Shown: piece after piece, positions 1 through 9,222 of the stretch
How the letters are laid out: each line of letters starts with the position of its first letter
Position numbering within the stretch: position 1 is the first letter of the stretch
NCBI GenBank assembly: GCA_946498095.1
Contig: CAMMMX010000004.1
Span: 62,001-126,000, forward strand
Direction of reading: 5' to 3'
Origin: an uncultured Clostridia bacterium
Lineage (GTDB): Bacteria > Bacillota > Clostridia > Oscillospirales > Ruminococcaceae
DNA: 64,000 nt
Translations under genes and position numbers: made by a program
Notes under the pieces: generated by a model
Database searches by the model: none
The model's input: the letters and a program-made list of their open reading frames with translations, nothing else
What the model was told of the DNA's origin: nothing

Positions 1-1
1 G

Positions 2-250
2 AACATGGTGGCTGTGATCGCAGGTACAACGGAAGAAAAGGGAAGTTTTCTGTGCGCATGCGGAAAAAATGCTGTTTCGAAGGGTGCGCATGCGGGCAAA
101 ATCGTGAAAGCTGTATCTGAATTGACCGGAGGCAAGGGCGGCGGGCGCCCTGATACGGCGATGGCCGGTATTGGCGATCCGTTTAAGATTGACGAGGCAT
201 TGGCTGCTGTCGAGGGGATTGTGTCCGGCATGATCAAAGACGAGGCATAA
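2..250 (+). CDS. alaS: Alanine--tRNA ligase, C-terminal fragment
   Basis: The window opens inside this gene; only the last 82 residues are present. They show the DHHA1 domain that ends AlaRS, with the glycine-rich signature GGKGGGRPDTAMAGIGD at about residues 42-58 of the fragment, the module that helps bind the tRNA elbow and support editing. AlaRS charges tRNA-Ala in the cytoplasm. The catalytic and editing domains lie upstream of the window. It ends 35 bp before hinT on the same strand. DHHA1 domains also occur in other proteins, but this glycine-rich ending is typical of AlaS. Confidence 0.9.
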   Translation, partial: NMVAVIAGTTEEKGSFLCACGKNAVSKGAHAGKIVKAVSELTGGKGGGRPDTAMAGIGDPFKIDEALAAVEGIVSGMIKDEA

Positions 251-285
251 ACAGGATCTAGTAGACAGAAAGGGAGCGTATGGTG

Positions 286-624
286 ATGGATTGCATTTTC
301 TGTAAAATTATCGCGGGGGACATTCCTTCCCGCAAGCTGTATGAGGACGACAGGGTTCTCGCCTTCTATGATATCTCCCCGATGGCGAAGACGCATTTCC
401 TGGTGGTCCCGAAACAGCATATTGCTTCCGCACAGGAAATCACGCCTGACAACAGCGGTATCATCGCGCATATTTTTGAGGTGATCGCCCGTCTGGCTGC
501 CGAGCGGGGGCTGGCGGACGGCTACCGTGTGGTGACCAATGTCGGGGACAATGGCTGCCAGAGCGTGAAGCACCTGCATTTTCATGTGCTGGGAGGGGAA
601 AAGCTCAGCGAAAAGTTGGCCTGA
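286..624 (+). CDS. hinT: HIT family protein (HinT-like purine nucleotide phosphoramidase)
   Basis: A 112-residue HIT protein, the normal size for HinT. It opens with MDCIFCKI, the usual HinT N-terminus with a CxxC pair, and near the C-terminus has the histidine triad HLHFHVLGG (HxHxHxx). HinT hydrolyses adenosine phosphoramidates in the cytoplasm. An ATG two codons upstream (280) is also open, but the ribosome site AGGGAG at 271-276 is only 3 bases from it and 9 from 286, so 286 is preferred. It lies between alaS and a phosphoribosyltransferase gene and may be co-transcribed with them. Confidence 0.93.
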   Translation: MDCIFCKIIAGDIPSRKLYEDDRVLAFYDISPMAKTHFLVVPKQHIASAQEITPDNSGIIAHIFEVIARLAAERGLADGYRVVTNVGDNGCQSVKHLHFHVLGGEKLSEKLA

Positions 625-755
625 CGTCCGGGCTGGGAACGGAAAGCGTAAAGCTGTCCGGCTGAAAAGATGGTTGATATCGTTTGCCTTGAACGAAGGA
701 ATGATGTCTTTGCACAGTGAAAAGCACGGACGGTAGGGGAAATGGAGAATTGAGG

Positions 756-1292
756 ATGGAACATTATACATTGCAAATTGCAGGGCTGACGCGCGAACTG
801 CCGCTGTGCCCAGTGAATGAAAAGCTCGACATCGCGGCTTTCGTGATGTTCTCAGACGTAGAACTGACCGTCGCGTGCGCGGCGCAGCTGCTTCAAAAGT
901 GCCCCGCGCACGACGTCATCGTGACAGCGGAAAGCAAAGGAATTCCGCTGGCATATGAGATGGCGCGCCAGGCGGGGGAGAAGTATATCGTCGCGCGGAA
1001 AACGACAAAGCTGTATATGAAGGATCCGATTGCCGTTACAGTGCGCTCCATTACAACCAAGGGCGAGCAGGTACTCTATCTTGACAGGAATGAAGCGCAG
1101 TATTTGAAGGGCAAACGCGTACTGATCGCGGATGATGTTATCAGTACAGGAGAGTCTCTGCACGCGTTGGAGACACTGGTGAACGAAGCAGACGGACAAA
1201 TTGTCGGAAAGTGCGCGGTACTTGCTGAAGGGGAAGCGGCAAATCGCAACGATATTATCTTTCTGGAAAAGCTGCCGCTTTTCTTTAAGTAG
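756..1292 (+). CDS. apt: Adenine phosphoribosyltransferase-like protein
   Basis: A 178-residue type I phosphoribosyltransferase. The PRPP-binding loop VLIADDVISTGES is plain at about residues 124-136, and an upstream stretch VTAESKGIPLAYEMAR matches the APT-type substrate region. APT converts adenine and PRPP to AMP. Length and motifs fit APT or an APT-like family member; substrate specificity cannot be proved from sequence alone. An upstream in-frame start at 717 exists, but 756 is preceded by GGAG at 744-747. The stop codon abuts the ATG of comEC, which implies translational coupling. Confidence 0.82.
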   Translation: MEHYTLQIAGLTRELPLCPVNEKLDIAAFVMFSDVELTVACAAQLLQKCPAHDVIVTAESKGIPLAYEMARQAGEKYIVARKTTKLYMKDPIAVTVRSITTKGEQVLYLDRNEAQYLKGKRVLIADDVISTGESLHALETLVNEADGQIVGKCAVLAEGEAANRNDIIFLEKLPLFFK

Positions 1293-3515
1293 ATGAATAC
1301 GCTGCCCCAAGCCGGATCGGACCGGCTGACACACAGGCTTCCCGCTGTTTCTGCATGCTTACTGGCGGGACTGCTTGTTGCGCCTTTTTTGCCGTCCCGT
1401 GTGGTTTTGCCGTCTGGGGCGGCACTTTTGTTTGCGTCGCTTGGGTGCGTGTGTGCACGCAGGGCAATGCCACGTAGTGGAAAGGGACTCAAATGGGCGG
1501 TGCTGATATTGGCTTCCCTTGCTGCTGCTTTTCTTTGGTGGGGCGGATATACGGCGCTGGTGTACCATCCGGTGATGCAAAACGTAGGTGAGACGCTGCG
1601 CATTTCCGGCAAGGTGATGGAACGGGATTACTATGGTGGGGATCTGTACCATTATATCCTGCAGGCACGTTTCCCAGGTAGCCGTAATGTCAAGGTCACT
1701 ACCTATTTGCAGGGCGTACAGGCCAGCTACGGTGACACCATCACGTTTACTGCCCGGATGGATCGTTTGTCCGAGGATCAGGAGGCATCCTTTCGATCAA
1801 GGGGGATTTATTTAGCAGCCAAGCCGGTAACCGAAGATGTTCCGCCGCCCGTGGTATCCGCGCGTAGTCGGCTGGATTTTGTCAGCCTGATCCGCAGCTA
1901 TAAGGATGTCATAGCTGTTGAGATGAAGAACGCTTGTGGGATCGAAAACGGCGCGCTCGCCACGGCGATGCTTACCGGCGATACAAGCGGATTGCCAGAG
2001 GGATTCTCCGGTATTCTGCGCGAAGCGGGCGCCAGCCATGTCACGTCGGTATCGGGATTGCATTTGGGAGCCGTAACGGGAGCACTCTCGTGGTTGTTGG
2101 AGCGATCCCGGTTACTGCGCCGCCGTAAAGGAGTCAAAAACTCCCTGCTTGCGTTGGCAGTCCTGGTTTTTATGGCGCTGAGCGGATTTTCCTTTTCCGT
2201 CGTGCGCAGTGGTTTCATGTATCTGTATTTTTTGCTTGCGCGGACCATTGCCCGGCAAAGCGCGTCTTATAACGGCCTAGCGGCCGCTGTAATTGGAGCG
2301 GTGCTGCCGAATCCCTATTACGCTGTCAATGTGGGGTTTCTGCTGTCTGTGACAGCTTGCGCGTCGATCCTTTTCCTATCGCCGATCCTGCGCCCTTTCC
2401 GCCAGTCTCAGCAGAGCGGGCGTTTACGTCGTATGGGGACATGGTTTGCATCGACGCTGGCAGTCAGCTTTGCCGTCACCTTGGGGACTTCGGCGGTGGG
2501 AGGCTTTGTGTTCAGTGAAATTTCGCTTGCAGGCATTTTTTCCAATTTCCTTTTTATCCCTTTGTCCAGTGCCATTGTTGTTTTGAGCGGTGCGTTTGCC
2601 ATGACCGGTTGTCTGCTGACGCCGATAGGTCTGCCGCTTTCCTGGCTGACGTCCTTGTTCTACCGATCAGCTTACGCCGTGGCGGATTGGAACGTGCCCA
2701 TGCTCCAGATGGAACAGGGGTACGCGCGTTTCTGGCTGGCTGGAAGTGTCGTTTGTGTGGTGCTGATTCTATTGGTGACCAAAAAAGCGGGGCTGAAGCG
2801 GGCAGCGGGGTTCTTTGCTTCGGCAGTGTCTGTGGCTGTGCTTTTTGCCGCCTGTGCAGGCGTTTACGCTTACCAGTGCCAGGGGCAGACGGAAATCACC
2901 GTGATCGACAGTGAAAAAGCATCCGCCGCGGTCATTGTCCAAAACGGTTGTGCTACGGTCGTATTTCTGCGCAATCCTTCCGACGCGGCGTACGACGTAC
3001 GCAGAGTACTGCGCCGGTCCGGCTGCCGAGAGGTGACGGTTGCCTGCTTGGCGGAAGGAGGGGGGACAAACGCCGCTGTGCTTTCAGATACATTGCGTGG
3101 GATGCGCTTGCGGACGGTCATGTTGCCTGATCCGCAATACGACGCGCCGTTTCTCAAGCTTGGATATGACCGTCTTGTCCCTTTGCAGGATACCACCGTA
3201 GACTATGCGTCCTCAATCCGTGTACAGCTTTCATTATCCGGACAGCCCACCCTGTTGATAACAGCGGGTGAGCAGAGCGTCGGGATTGCGCCTTCCTCCC
3301 AGCCAGCCTCTCTTCCTGGAGAAAGGGCAGCGGATGTCGTGCTGTATTATGGCGGTGGAAAAATTCACAAAGAGTTAGCGCCTTTGCATACCGACTATGC
3401 TATAATTCATAATAGTTGCCGTGACAGCCTGTCCTTCCCCGGACGGACGCTTTATCTGGATGGACAGGCGCACCTGTTTATCAGCCGGGACGGTGTCTTG
3501 CGTATGGCAAAGTAG
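1293..3515 (+). CDS. comEC: ComEC/Rec2-type DNA uptake channel
   Basis: A 740-residue polytopic membrane protein. An N-terminal soluble DUF4131-like part is followed by the Competence domain, whose conserved segment ends in HVTSVSGLHLGAV (about residues 247-259), then many hydrophobic helices. ComEC forms the channel that carries single-stranded DNA across the membrane during transformation. The C-terminal region (after about residue 530) has the position of the metallo-beta-lactamase-like domain, but the HxHxDH metal motif is absent: the equivalent stretch reads VACLAEGGGTNAAV. So the putative nuclease domain looks catalytically dead. The ATG directly follows the apt stop. mecA lies in the same window. 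Confidence 0.88.
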   Translation: MNTLPQAGSDRLTHRLPAVSACLLAGLLVAPFLPSRVVLPSGAALLFASLGCVCARRAMPRSGKGLKWAVLILASLAAAFLWWGGYTALVYHPVMQNVGETLRISGKVMERDYYGGDLYHYILQARFPGSRNVKVTTYLQGVQASYGDTITFTARMDRLSEDQEASFRSRGIYLAAKPVTEDVPPPVVSARSRLDFVSLIRSYKDVIAVEMKNACGIENGALATAMLTGDTSGLPEGFSGILREAGASHVTSVSGLHLGAVTGALSWLLERSRLLRRRKGVKNSLLALAVLVFMALSGFSFSVVRSGFMYLYFLLARTIARQSASYNGLAAAVIGAVLPNPYYAVNVGFLLSVTACASILFLSPILRPFRQSQQSGRLRRMGTWFASTLAVSFAVTLGTSAVGGFVFSEISLAGIFSNFLFIPLSSAIVVLSGAFAMTGCLLTPIGLPLSWLTSLFYRSAYAVADWNVPMLQMEQGYARFWLAGSVVCVVLILLVTKKAGLKRAAGFFASAVSVAVLFAACAGVYAYQCQGQTEITVIDSEKASAAVIVQNGCATVVFLRNPSDAAYDVRRVLRRSGCREVTVACLAEGGGTNAAVLSDTLRGMRLRTVMLPDPQYDAPFLKLGYDRLVPLQDTTVDYASSIRVQLSLSGQPTLLITAGEQSVGIAPSSQPASLPGERAADVVLYYGGGKIHKELAPLHTDYAIIHNSCRDSLSFPGRTLYLDGQAHLFISRDGVLRMAK

Positions 3516-3600
3516 CCGTACAGAAAAAAATTGTGCTTTGGGGCGAACATCACAGCCGGCGGAAGAAACATTTTCGATACATAGGAGGGGTAGGATACCG

Positions 3601-4650
3601 ATGGCGTTTGTCAGCGAACAGCAGCTTTCCAAGGATATACGCGAATCAAAACTGTACGGGGCGTATTTTTTCTTCGGTACGGAAACCTATCTGCTCGGGC
3701 AGGCGAAAAGGCGGCTGCTCAAAAAGCTGTTGGGGTCCGACGACGATACCTTTAACTTTCATCGGTTCGACGGTAAAAATCTTGACACGGACCGGTTGAC
3801 GGATTGTGCCCAGACTTTGCCGTTCCTGGGACAGTACCAATGTATCCTGATTGACGACTTCAATCCAGAGAAGCTTGTACAGGCACAGATGGAGATTGTC
3901 TCGCAGACGCTGGGTGACTTGCCGCCGCAGACGGTGCTCATATTGACAAATACGTCCGATGGGCTGAGCATGAAGCGCAGCGCAAAGGTCAAAAAATTTG
4001 TGGATGCGCATCCGCAGATGTGCGTTTGTGAGTTTGGCAAGAAGTCTCCCGCAGACGCATCCCGCGCGATTATGGAGGCGGTTTCCCGGTGTGGTCTGAG
4101 CATCTCACAGCGTGCGGCGCAGGAAGTCGCCGATCGCTGCTTAAACGATTTTGGCTCGATCCATAATGAGATAGAGAAGCTAATCGCCTACCGGCAGGAA
4201 GGGGAAATCACGCGGGAGGACGTCGGCCTGTTGGTGGTTCGGCAGATCGACCGCTCCATTTATGATCTAGCAAAGGCGGTTTTGGCAAAAAACGTCGCAG
4301 GCGCCATGGGGATTCTGGACGAGTTGTATTTCGAGCGGGTAGAGGACACCTATATCCTATCTTCCCTGTCGGCGGTGTTTATCGATCTGTATCGTGCGAA
4401 GCTTGCAAGCGCTTACGGTGTGCCGCAGGCACAGGCAGCGGATGATTTTACCTATCGTGCCAACGTTCGTTTCCGTCTCACCAACGCTTTTCGCGATGCA
4501 GCGAAATACCCGCTGGAGCGTCTGCGCGCATTTCTGGCCATCCTTAGCCGGGCGGACGAAGGGATGAAGGCTTCCCGTACGCCACCGCGCGTGCTGATGG
4601 AGGAGACCATCGTGTCAATGATGCTGCTGGCAATGGGGGAAGCGGTATGA
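3601..4650 (+). CDS. holA: DNA polymerase III subunit delta
   Basis: A 349-residue protein, the usual length for HolA/YqeN. It has the delta-subunit layout: an N-terminal region opening FVSEQQLSKDI, an AAA-like fold without a Walker A motif, and a C-terminal collar domain. HolA is the wrench of the clamp loader that opens the beta clamp. The ORF extends upstream inside the end of comEC, but AGGAGGGG at 3583-3590 lies 10 bases before the ATG at 3601, so this start is chosen. Its stop overlaps the next gene by 4 bases (ATGA). Confidence 0.9.
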   Translation: MAFVSEQQLSKDIRESKLYGAYFFFGTETYLLGQAKRRLLKKLLGSDDDTFNFHRFDGKNLDTDRLTDCAQTLPFLGQYQCILIDDFNPEKLVQAQMEIVSQTLGDLPPQTVLILTNTSDGLSMKRSAKVKKFVDAHPQMCVCEFGKKSPADASRAIMEAVSRCGLSISQRAAQEVADRCLNDFGSIHNEIEKLIAYRQEGEITREDVGLLVVRQIDRSIYDLAKAVLAKNVAGAMGILDELYFERVEDTYILSSLSAVFIDLYRAKLASAYGVPQAQAADDFTYRANVRFRLTNAFRDAAKYPLERLRAFLAILSRADEGMKASRTPPRVLMEETIVSMMLLAMGEAV

Positions 4651-5273
4651 TTCAGCTACGTCAGGCCGTTATTGTCGAGGGAAAGTACGACCAGATCAGG
4701 CTCTCTTCCTTGATTGACGCTACCATCATCCCGGTGGGCGGCTTTCGTATTTACCGGGACAAAGAGCTGCTGGAACTTATCAAGCTTCTAGCACGCCGGA
4801 CCGGTATCATCATCCTCACCGATTCTGACAGCGCGGGGTTCCGCATCCGCAGCTATCTGAAAAGCTGTGTTCGAGAGGGACAGGTGCTCCATGCATATAT
4901 TCCGGATGTACTGGGGAAGGAGCCGCGCAAAGCCGCACCCGGGAAGGAAGGCAAACTGGGTGTCGAAGGGATGGAGACGCAGGCGCTTTTACAGGCGCTT
5001 TCGATTGCGGGCGCCTGTCCCCAGGAACGGGCGGGCTTATCTGGCGGCGAAGGGGCTGCGCGGCGAATTACAAAAGCAGATCTTTTTGCGGACGGCTTCA
5101 GCGGCGCTCCAGACAGCAGGGCAAAGCGCGCCGTTTTGCTGAAACGATTAGGTCTGCCAGCACGGATGTCCAGCAATGTGCTTTTGTGCGTATTAAATGC
5201 ATTGTATACGTATGACGAATACCGGCAGCTAACGTCAGAACTGACGAAGGTTTTGTCGCCGGGCAACAAATGA
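4647..5273 (+). CDS. rnmV: Ribonuclease M5 (5S rRNA maturase)
   Basis: A 208-residue TOPRIM protein. The N-terminal TOPRIM motifs are clear: AVIVEGKYD (catalytic glutamate) at about residues 7-15 and ILTDSDSAGFRIR (DxD) at about 55-67, followed by the RNase M5 spacer rich in Lys and Gly. RNase M5 trims 5S rRNA precursor in low-GC Gram-positive bacteria. The start overlaps the holA stop by 4 bases, so the pair is translationally coupled. DnaG-like or OLD-like TOPRIM proteins are much longer, so M5 is the best call. Confidence 0.9.
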   Translation: MIQLRQAVIVEGKYDQIRLSSLIDATIIPVGGFRIYRDKELLELIKLLARRTGIIILTDSDSAGFRIRSYLKSCVREGQVLHAYIPDVLGKEPRKAAPGKEGKLGVEGMETQALLQALSIAGACPQERAGLSGGEGAARRITKADLFADGFSGAPDSRAKRAVLLKRLGLPARMSSNVLLCVLNALYTYDEYRQLTSELTKVLSPGNK

Positions 5274-5300
5274 CGACGAAGCGAAAGGCATGGTAACAAC

Positions 5301-6704
5301 ATGGTTTTTTCAAGTTTGACATTTCTTTATCTTTTCCTACCAGTTGTGTTGGGACTTTACTATTTGTTTCCTAAAAAAGGGAAAAACATTATTTTGCTCC
5401 TGTCAGGTTTATTTTTCTATGCCTGGGGCGAGCCGTTTTATATCATCATCATGCTGTTGTCGATTGCCATCGACTACACCGCGGGGCGGCTGATGGACCG
5501 TTTCAGCGGTGATCGTCGAAAGCAGACACTTTGCCTTATCGTTTCGCTGGTGATGAATCTTTCGCTGCTGGCTGTGTTTAAATACAGTTCCTTTATCGTT
5601 ACTTCGATTAACGACATTTTTGGCCTGAGCCTTTTCGATCCGCAGCTACCTTTGCCGATTGGGATCTCCTTCTACACCTTCCAGAGCATGTCCTATACGA
5701 TCGATCTCTATATGGGCAACATTAAGGTGCAGAAGAATTTGATCAGTTTTACCACCTATGTCACACTGTTTCCGCAGATTGTCGCCGGCCCCATTGTCCG
5801 TTATGAGGATGTACAGAACGAAATTGACGACCGTCTGATTACTATGGAGATGGTTGCCGACGGTATTGCGATATTTGTTAAAGGATTGGCGAAGAAGGTG
5901 CTGCTTGCCAACAACATCGGCATGCTGTGGACGCAGGTCAAAGGCATGGAGTTTTCCTCCATCTCCGTCCTAACTGCATGGCTTGGCATTCTCGCTTTCA
6001 CATTCCAGATTTATTTTGATTTTTCAGGCTATTCGGATATGGCGGTAGGAATGGGAAAGATGCTAGGGTTCCATTTCCCGCAGAACTTCAATTTCCCCTA
6101 TATCGCGCGCAGCATCAGCGATTTTTGGCGGCGTTGGCATATTACCCTCAGCTCCTGGTTCCGCAGCTATGTCTACATCCCTCTGGGCGGCAATCGCTGT
6201 GGTAAACTCAAGCAGCTGCGCAATCTGTTGGTGGTGTGGTTCCTGACAGGCTTGTGGCATGGTGCAAGCTGGAACTTTATTGTCTGGGGATTGTATTTTG
6301 GCTTTCTGATCATCGGGGAGCGCTTTGTCTGGGGAAAGTTTTTGGAGAAGCTCCCGAAAGCGGTGCAGGTTCTCTATACCTTCCTGCTGGTCGTGATCGG
6401 CTGGGTCTTCTTTGACGTCAACGGATTAGGCGGCGCGATGGGGTATCTGGGAGCCATGTTCCGTTTTGGCGGCGCCCTCAGCGATCCGATGGCGATATAC
6501 CTGCTGAAATCCTACGCGGTGATTTTCATCGTTTGTATTTTTGCTTCGACGCCGATTTTTGGCCATCTGGTGCAGAAAGTGCAAAAGCGTTGGCCGGTCG
6601 TTGTAGCGGTGGCGACGCCTATTGTTGTGCTAGTGCTGATGATTGTCTGTACGGCTTATTTGGTGGACGCTACCTACAATCCGTTCCTCTATTTTCGATT
6701 CTGA
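5301..6704 (+). CDS. MBOAT family O-acyltransferase (AlgI-like)
   Basis: A 467-residue polytopic membrane protein of the MBOAT/AlgI/DltB superfamily. It shows the family block FWRRWHITLSSWFRSYVY followed by IPLGGNR, and downstream the invariant-histidine segment TGLWHGASWNFIVWG. Such proteins move acyl, usually acetyl, groups across the membrane to cell-surface glycans or polymers. The next gene encodes a DHHW/AlgX-like partner, the common two-gene acetylation module. DltB is less likely because no dltA, dltC or dltD genes are nearby. The acceptor polymer cannot be told from the sequence. Confidence 0.9.
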   Translation: MVFSSLTFLYLFLPVVLGLYYLFPKKGKNIILLLSGLFFYAWGEPFYIIIMLLSIAIDYTAGRLMDRFSGDRRKQTLCLIVSLVMNLSLLAVFKYSSFIVTSINDIFGLSLFDPQLPLPIGISFYTFQSMSYTIDLYMGNIKVQKNLISFTTYVTLFPQIVAGPIVRYEDVQNEIDDRLITMEMVADGIAIFVKGLAKKVLLANNIGMLWTQVKGMEFSSISVLTAWLGILAFTFQIYFDFSGYSDMAVGMGKMLGFHFPQNFNFPYIARSISDFWRRWHITLSSWFRSYVYIPLGGNRCGKLKQLRNLLVVWFLTGLWHGASWNFIVWGLYFGFLIIGERFVWGKFLEKLPKAVQVLYTFLLVVIGWVFFDVNGLGGAMGYLGAMFRFGGALSDPMAIYLLKSYAVIFIVCIFASTPIFGHLVQKVQKRWPVVVAVATPIVVLVLMIVCTAYLVDATYNPFLYFRF

Positions 6705-6734
6705 TGTGGCGTTAGCCGGAAAGGGTGAAATCCA

Positions 6735-7895
6735 TTGAAACTAAGTCATAAAATTACCGTGGCTATCTTTTTTGTGCTGCTGATACTGCTGCCGCTGCTG
6801 ACGTTCTTGGTACCGAAGGACCGGTTTTCGGAAAATGAGAATCGCTACCGTACGGAAATTCCTGCTCCGACGGCGGAGAACATTTTTGACCGCAGCTTTA
6901 TGGATAACTTTGAAAAGCATTTTGCGGACTATTTTCCTTGGAGGGAAAGCTTCATTGGTGCCAAAACCCGCCTGGAACTGTTGGCGGGGAAAAAAGAATC
7001 CGGCGGTGTTTTTATCCTCCCGGATCGCCTGATTGAGAAATATGCTTCGCCTAATCTGGACACCATTCACCAGAATGTCGATGCGATTAACCGTTTTGCC
7101 GACTACTACGACATACCTGTATATCTGATGATTGCCCCAACTGCGCAAGGCGTCTACGAGGATATGCTGCCGGCGCAGCCTCCGGCCATTCAGTCCCAAA
7201 AAGCGATGATCGAGGACAATATCTACTGGTACCGCAGGCCACAAATCACTACCATCGACGTGCTCACCCCATTGACAGCGAACAAGGATCAGTATATTTA
7301 TTACCGTACGGATCATCATTGGACGACACGAGGGGCTTATGTTGCCTATGAGGCGGCGGCAAGCAAGCTGGGCTTTCAGCCGATTCCACTGAGCCAGTTC
7401 GATATCGAGCATGCCAGTTCCGATTTCCGGGGTACGCTGTTTTCCAAGACGCTATATGACGGGGTGGAACCGGATGTGCTGGATTTCTACCATAACGCTT
7501 CTACAGATGCCACACAGGTTCTGGAAGTGGAAGTTCTGCGGAATGGAAAGATGGAGCGTTACGACAGCATGTATTTCCGTGAATATCTGTCCAAAAAGGA
7601 CAAGTATTCCGCTTTCCTTGGAGATAACCAGCCGATGGTAACCGTTAAGACAAATTCCCAAACAGGGAAAAAGTTACTGATGTTCAAAGATTCTTATGCA
7701 CACAGTATGGTACCGTTTCTCAAAGAGCATTACTCTGAAATTACGATGCTGGATATGCGTTATATCAATGTCGCATTTACCGAGCTTGTCAATGTGGAAG
7801 AGTATGACCAGGTGATGTTTTTGTACAATCTGATCGGTTTTTCCGAAGACGACAGCCTCAAGAAGTTGGATTTTGTTACGGCGGCGGGGGAATAA
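6735..7895 (+). CDS. DHHW family (AlgX/AlgJ-like) surface acetylation protein
   Basis: A 386-residue protein with one N-terminal membrane/signal segment (about residues 8-28) and a large exported domain. The family motif TDHHWTTRGA lies at about residues 194-203; the Asp-His pair is the kind of catalytic dyad used by AlgX/AlgJ SGNH-like O-acetylation partners, and a later FKDSYAHSM segment resembles the serine block. Translation appears to start at TTG 6735, with AAGGG just upstream. It sits 30 bp behind the MBOAT gene, so the two probably act together: the MBOAT protein exports acetyl groups and this protein places them on an extracellular polymer. Confidence 0.85.
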   Translation: MKLSHKITVAIFFVLLILLPLLTFLVPKDRFSENENRYRTEIPAPTAENIFDRSFMDNFEKHFADYFPWRESFIGAKTRLELLAGKKESGGVFILPDRLIEKYASPNLDTIHQNVDAINRFADYYDIPVYLMIAPTAQGVYEDMLPAQPPAIQSQKAMIEDNIYWYRRPQITTIDVLTPLTANKDQYIYYRTDHHWTTRGAYVAYEAAASKLGFQPIPLSQFDIEHASSDFRGTLFSKTLYDGVEPDVLDFYHNASTDATQVLEVEVLRNGKMERYDSMYFREYLSKKDKYSAFLGDNQPMVTVKTNSQTGKKLLMFKDSYAHSMVPFLKEHYSEITMLDMRYINVAFTELVNVEEYDQVMFLYNLIGFSEDDSLKKLDFVTAAGE

Positions 7896-7943
7896 AGCGC
7901 TTTCCCCGTCTGGCCGAGGGGACGATATGGAAAGGGTGTACGG

Positions 7944-8870
7944 ATGACAATCGCATGGAATGTCGCCGCGCAGGTTGCGGTTATGTTTTTGTTAATGGCG
8001 GTGGGCTTTGCAAGCCACCGCCTGCATTTTGTCAAGGAGGATGGGGCGGCTCAATTTTCTTCTTTCCTGCTGATGATCGTATCCCCCGCGGTCATTATAG
8101 ACGCTTTCCAGACGCCTTTCGACCCGCAGCTGGCCAAGGGGCTTCTCCTGTCCTTCGCTTTGGCAACGGTATCCCATTTGATTGGGCTTGCCGCTGCCAC
8201 GCTGCTGATCCGTCGGGATGAAACAAACCGGTACAGAATTCAGCGCTTTGCAGCCGTGTATTCCAATTGCGGCTTTATGGCAATCCCGCTGATTGGCGCA
8301 ATTTTAGGAGAGCGGGGCGTATTTTATTCCAGTACATATATTGCGGTATTCAATTTATTCATGTGGACGCATGGTGATATCCTGATGAGCGGGAAGACGT
8401 CATTGCGTTCGGTTGCCAAAGCGTTTGCCAATCCATCGGTGATCAGCGTGGGGGTTGGCCTGGTGTTGTTCCTCACTTCCTTTCACCTGCCAGGAATCCT
8501 GAACGAAACGGTTGGGTATGTCGCGGCGCTGAACACACCATTGGCGATGGTCATCACAGGTGTCAACATGTCCATGTCCGATTTAAAAAGCGCTTTTCGT
8601 GACCTGTCTTTGGTCAAGGTAGCTCTCATTAGGTTATTGCTAATTCCAGCCATGATGATGGGCGTGCTGTTGCTGGTGCGGGCAGACGAAACCATTCTGC
8701 TAGCGAATCTTTTGGCAACGTCCTGTCCGGTTGCGGCGACGACGGTGTTGTTCAGTAATCGGCATGGGCGGGACGCAGGATATGCGTCCAAGCTGGTTGC
8801 GTTGACGACACTGTTGTCGATTCTGACTATTTCGGGAATCACCGCGGTGTACGGACTTTTGCAGGGATAG
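7944..8870 (+). CDS. AEC family (auxin efflux carrier-like) transporter
   Basis: A 308-residue membrane protein with about ten hydrophobic helices and the AEC layout: two five-helix halves and the conserved FAAVYSNCGFMAIPL segment (about residues 93-107). Bacterial members export or import organic acids such as malate. The start ATG at 7944 has GGAAAGGG at 7929-7936 upstream. It follows the acyltransferase pair by 48 bp, with a weak hairpin in between. The substrate is unknown. Confidence 0.87.
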   Translation: MTIAWNVAAQVAVMFLLMAVGFASHRLHFVKEDGAAQFSSFLLMIVSPAVIIDAFQTPFDPQLAKGLLLSFALATVSHLIGLAAATLLIRRDETNRYRIQRFAAVYSNCGFMAIPLIGAILGERGVFYSSTYIAVFNLFMWTHGDILMSGKTSLRSVAKAFANPSVISVGVGLVLFLTSFHLPGILNETVGYVAALNTPLAMVITGVNMSMSDLKSAFRDLSLVKVALIRLLLIPAMMMGVLLLVRADETILLANLLATSCPVAATTVLFSNRHGRDAGYASKLVALTTLLSILTISGITAVYGLLQG

Positions 8871-9222
8871 GCCTGTCGGATTCATACGGCGTGTGCCAAG
8901 CTGCGTGAATGTGAAAAACTGCATAGAATATAGAAGTCCCCCTACAAATTGGGGCGGAAAGCCCGCGGGTGAGGGCACAGGGTGGCCGGAAAGCGCCTAC
9001 AAAATAGCCCGGTGCCGGAACTTGCCTGCTTTCTATATAGCCGATTTTGGGAAAAGCGGAGGTCTTCTTCCAAAAATCCAGTACATTCGGATTTTTGGAA
9101 GAAGCTCTTTCCCAGATGTGGGGTAGGCAGCCGCTCCCTTCTTGGGGCGTATGGAAATGCAGACGTGTCGATGGGGGTACGTAGGGGAAGGACAAGCCTG
9201 ATAGGCGGGAAGGGATATACCA
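8871..9222. other. Intergenic spacer with a long perfect palindrome
   Basis: No convincing gene is seen in these 352 bases. The notable content is an inverted repeat with arms 9064-9079 and 9089-9104 (16 of 16 pairs, 9-base loop), extended imperfectly outward by GGGAAAAG (9049-9056) against CTCTTTCCC (9105-9113). No T-run follows, so it is not a standard intrinsic terminator on the plus strand. It may end transcription of the AEC gene, be a processed mRNA structure, or be a small dispersed palindromic element. Confidence 0.6.
9064..9104. repeat. Perfect 16-bp inverted repeat
   Basis: The arms CTTCTTCCAAAAATCC and GGATTTTTGGAAGAAG are exact reverse complements around a 9-base loop. An outer imperfect stem continues on both sides. 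The A/T tract lies in the middle of the arm rather than after the stem, which is unusual for a terminator. Confidence 0.8.

Noticed and set aside
8879..8893. TCATACGGCGTGT shared with 49203-49217
   Set aside because: Only 13 bases are shared and flanks differ completely; chance similarity or a very short motif, not a repeat unit that I can support.
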